Source: VRUE01 sp963704505 (GTDB lineage Bacteria > Actinomycetota > Thermoleophilia > Solirubrobacterales > 70-9). From it: a DNA stretch of 64,000 bases. The notes under the pieces are model-generated. The model had not been told where the DNA came from. It searched no databases and worked only from the letters and a program-made list of their open reading frames with translations. The translations under genes were made by a program, and so were the position numbers. This document shows positions 62,341 to 64,000 of this stretch, one piece after another. Where the stretch lies: the NCBI GenBank assembly GCA_963704505.1, contig OY969912.1, positions 930,001 through 994,000 on the forward strand, written 5' to 3'. Every line of letters begins with the position of its first letter. Within the stretch, counting starts at the first letter, position 1.

Positions 62341-64000
62341 GACTTCTTCTCGCGGCGATCCTGGCCTCGATCGCGGTGATCGCCGTCGCGGCAGAGGCGC
62401 AGGCGGATCCGGCGAACTACGGCATTGAATCCGTGGGGGCGTCGCTCACCACGACACAGGCGGGCGCACACCCTGATTTCACCAGCAGCATAGTTCTCAA
62501 AACTGAAAACTTCGAGCTCCCCGCCTTGACTCGGGATGTTTCGGTGGAACTCCCCCCGGGTTTGCTTGCCAATCCCAACGCGGCCCCGAAGTGCAGCGCG
62601 TCGCAGTTCGTTCGTACCAACGTAGAAGAAAAATCGAATGTGAATGGGTGCCCGCAGGACTCACAGGTCGGGGTGACTCACATCATATTTTCAAACGAAC
62701 ACGAAGGTACTGCGGACGTAGTTGAGCCAGTATTCAATCTCGTCCCACGTGCCGGCGAGCCGGCACGCCTAGGCTTCATCGCCCTGCAGTATCCAATTCT
62801 CATCGACACCGAATTGCGCCCCGATTACGGCATCACCGCAACGGTTGAGGGTGCGGATACTCTTGCAACTCTCTATACGACTGAAACGACTCTCTGGGGT
62901 GTTCCGGCTGACGAAAGTCATGACGACGAACGAATGACCCCTTACGAGGCGGCTCACAATCGAAGCGGCATCGAAACCCCCACCGGGACTCGCACGAGCG
63001 GCCTGGCGCCGGTCCCCTTCATGCTCAGCCCGACCCGCTGCGGGGAAGGCTCAGCGATTCGTGGTGCCGTCGACAGCTACCAGGAACCCGAACGAGTCTC
63101 TGAGGCCACCGCCACCTTGCCCGCCCTCAGCGGCTGCTCCCTCCTCGATTTCTCGCCGGTCCTCTCGCTCACCCCGACGGCCCACAGCGCCACTACCGCT
63201 TCGGGCCTCGACGCCAACCTCAGCTTTCCGACCGCCGGCCTCGAACACCCCAACATGCTTGCTGAGGACGAGCAAAAGCGCGTCGAAGTCACCCTCCCCG
63301 AAGGTGTCACTGTCAATCCATCTCAGGCCGATGGCCTCGCCGCCTGCAGCGAAGCAGACTTCGACGCGGAGAGCCTCGCCTCGGCGCCCGGTGCGGGCTG
63401 CCCTGAGGCCTCGAAGATCGGCAACGCGTCCGCTCGCAGCCCTTTGCTCGACGAAGAAGTCACCGGGGCGCTCTACGTCGCCACGCCGAACGCCAACCCG
63501 TTCGGCTCGTTGATCGCCGTCTACCTCGTCCTGAAGCTGCCCGAGCGCGGCGTCTTGGTGAAGCTCGCCGGCAAAGTGGTGGCCGACCCGGTAACGGGTC
63601 AGCTCACGGCGACCTTCGGCGAAGCGCCCTACCCGATCCCCCAGTTGCCGGTTGCCACCTTCCATCTGCATTTCCGCGAAGGCCCGCGCGCGCCGCTGGT
63701 GACACCGCCTGCCTGTGGCCCCTACACCGCCGCGGCGAAGTTCAGCTCCTGGGGCGCCAATGCGGCTTCGCTTGAGCCTGGCTTCACCATCGATCAGGGG
63801 GCGGGCGGGGGCGCCTGCCCCTCCGCCACCGAGCCCTTCCGGCCCGGGTTCGAAGCAGGGGCGATCAACAACGACGCAGGATCCATCTCTCCGTATCAGC
63901 TCCGCTACTCCCGGACCGACGCAGACCAATATTTGAGTCGCTTCTCGACCGCGCTTCCGCCGGGGTCGCTGGCCAAGCTGGCGGGAGTCGGCGAGTGCTC
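62337..64000 (+). CDS. Secreted family B protein B5 (cut by window edge)
   Basis: ATG 62337 lies in an ATGA overlap with the A6 tail. 554 residues are visible to the window edge without a stop. Signal peptide LLLAAILASIAVIAVAAEAQAD. It resembles B4, not B1-B3: it starts with VGASLTTTQAGAHPDFTSSIVL and VSVELPPGLLANPNAAPKCSASQF, FNLVPRAGEPARLGF, LTTTLWGVP-like TTLWGVPADESHDD, then VEVTLPEGVTVNPSQADGLAAC, CPEASKIGNASARSPLL, GALYVATPNANPFGSLIAVYL, FHLHFREGPRAPLVTPPACG and YQLRYSRTDADQYLSRFS. No Ig-like or DUF11-like domain. It completes the collagen-A-B order of the second locus. GC and codon use are as in its neighbours. Confidence 0.87.
   Translation, partial: MRLLLAAILASIAVIAVAAEAQADPANYGIESVGASLTTTQAGAHPDFTSSIVLKTENFELPALTRDVSVELPPGLLANPNAAPKCSASQFVRTNVEEKSNVNGCPQDSQVGVTHIIFSNEHEGTADVVEPVFNLVPRAGEPARLGFIALQYPILIDTELRPDYGITATVEGADTLATLYTTETTLWGVPADESHDDERMTPYEAAHNRSGIETPTGTRTSGLAPVPFMLSPTRCGEGSAIRGAVDSYQEPERVSEATATLPALSGCSLLDFSPVLSLTPTAHSATTASGLDANLSFPTAGLEHPNMLAEDEQKRVEVTLPEGVTVNPSQADGLAACSEADFDAESLASAPGAGCPEASKIGNASARSPLLDEEVTGALYVATPNANPFGSLIAVYLVLKLPERGVLVKLAGKVVADPVTGQLTATFGEAPYPIPQLPVATFHLHFREGPRAPLVTPPACGPYTAAAKFSSWGANAASLEPGFTIDQGAGGGACPSATEPFRPGFEAGAINNDAGSISPYQLRYSRTDADQYLSRFSTALPPGSLAKLAGVGEC

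Overview
The window is high-GC DNA with Shine-Dalgarno-led genes, many GTG/TTG starts and chains of ATGA overlaps. The gene content (secreted beta-propeller proteins with Lys/His/Arg-rich tails, short collagen-like proteins sharing a GKQKKEVEKIAKK motif, many TetR regulators) points to an actinobacterium of the class Thermoleophilia (Solirubrobacterales-like). That placement is inference from protein style; no rRNA or tRNA gene is visible.

Left part (1-6.5 kb), lipid and hydrophobic-compound oxidation: a TetR repressor (cut by the window edge) divergent from a small membrane protein and a cytochrome P450; a DesA3-type fatty-acid desaturase with its ferredoxin-reductase partner; a divergent MerR regulator; an alpha/beta hydrolase. 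6.9-18.7 kb: three paralogous secreted seven-bladed propellers with one cysteine pair in most blades, a tandem array of four TetR-like regulators, a GNAT acetyltransferase, a TetR remnant, a four-helix membrane protein, a second TetR pair and a lipoprotein. Six sites carrying the half-site TTGA(A/C)CGGC, or a close variant, lie at TetR and target promoters. 18.8-20.1 kb: a small winged-helix protein and a small membrane protein.

20.1-51.8 kb: a roughly 31-kb same-strand run of secreted proteins. A collagen-like protein is followed by a strong hairpin and then by alternating genes of two families. Family A has an Fn3-like domain, YWTD/NHL/PD40-like propeller blades and a basic tail. Family B has a DUF11-like domain and Ig-like domains (both in B1-B3 only) and a long conserved C-terminal region. 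The order is A1-B1-A2-B2-A3-B3-A4-(A5 remnant)-B4-NHL protein-small B-like protein, and nearly every junction is a 4-bp ATGA overlap. B1 and B2 share about 1.92 kb of identical DNA, yet B1 carries a +1 frameshift. A-family genes keep conserved flanks around a variable central cassette. A 165-bp full-length imperfect palindrome sits at the A4/A5-remnant junction.

52.4-57.6 kb: two NHL-repeat secreted proteins, the larger with an N-terminal HExxE-containing domain, that are paralogous over their C-terminal halves. 58.0-64 kb: a second collagen-like/hairpin/A/B locus with the same order. Its A gene has a +1 frameshift in the same CGAGCTGC context as B1, and its B gene runs off the right edge. 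The repeated collagen-hairpin-A-B unit, with pair duplication, mosaic exchange and similar frameshifts, is the best candidate for an undescribed cell-surface system.
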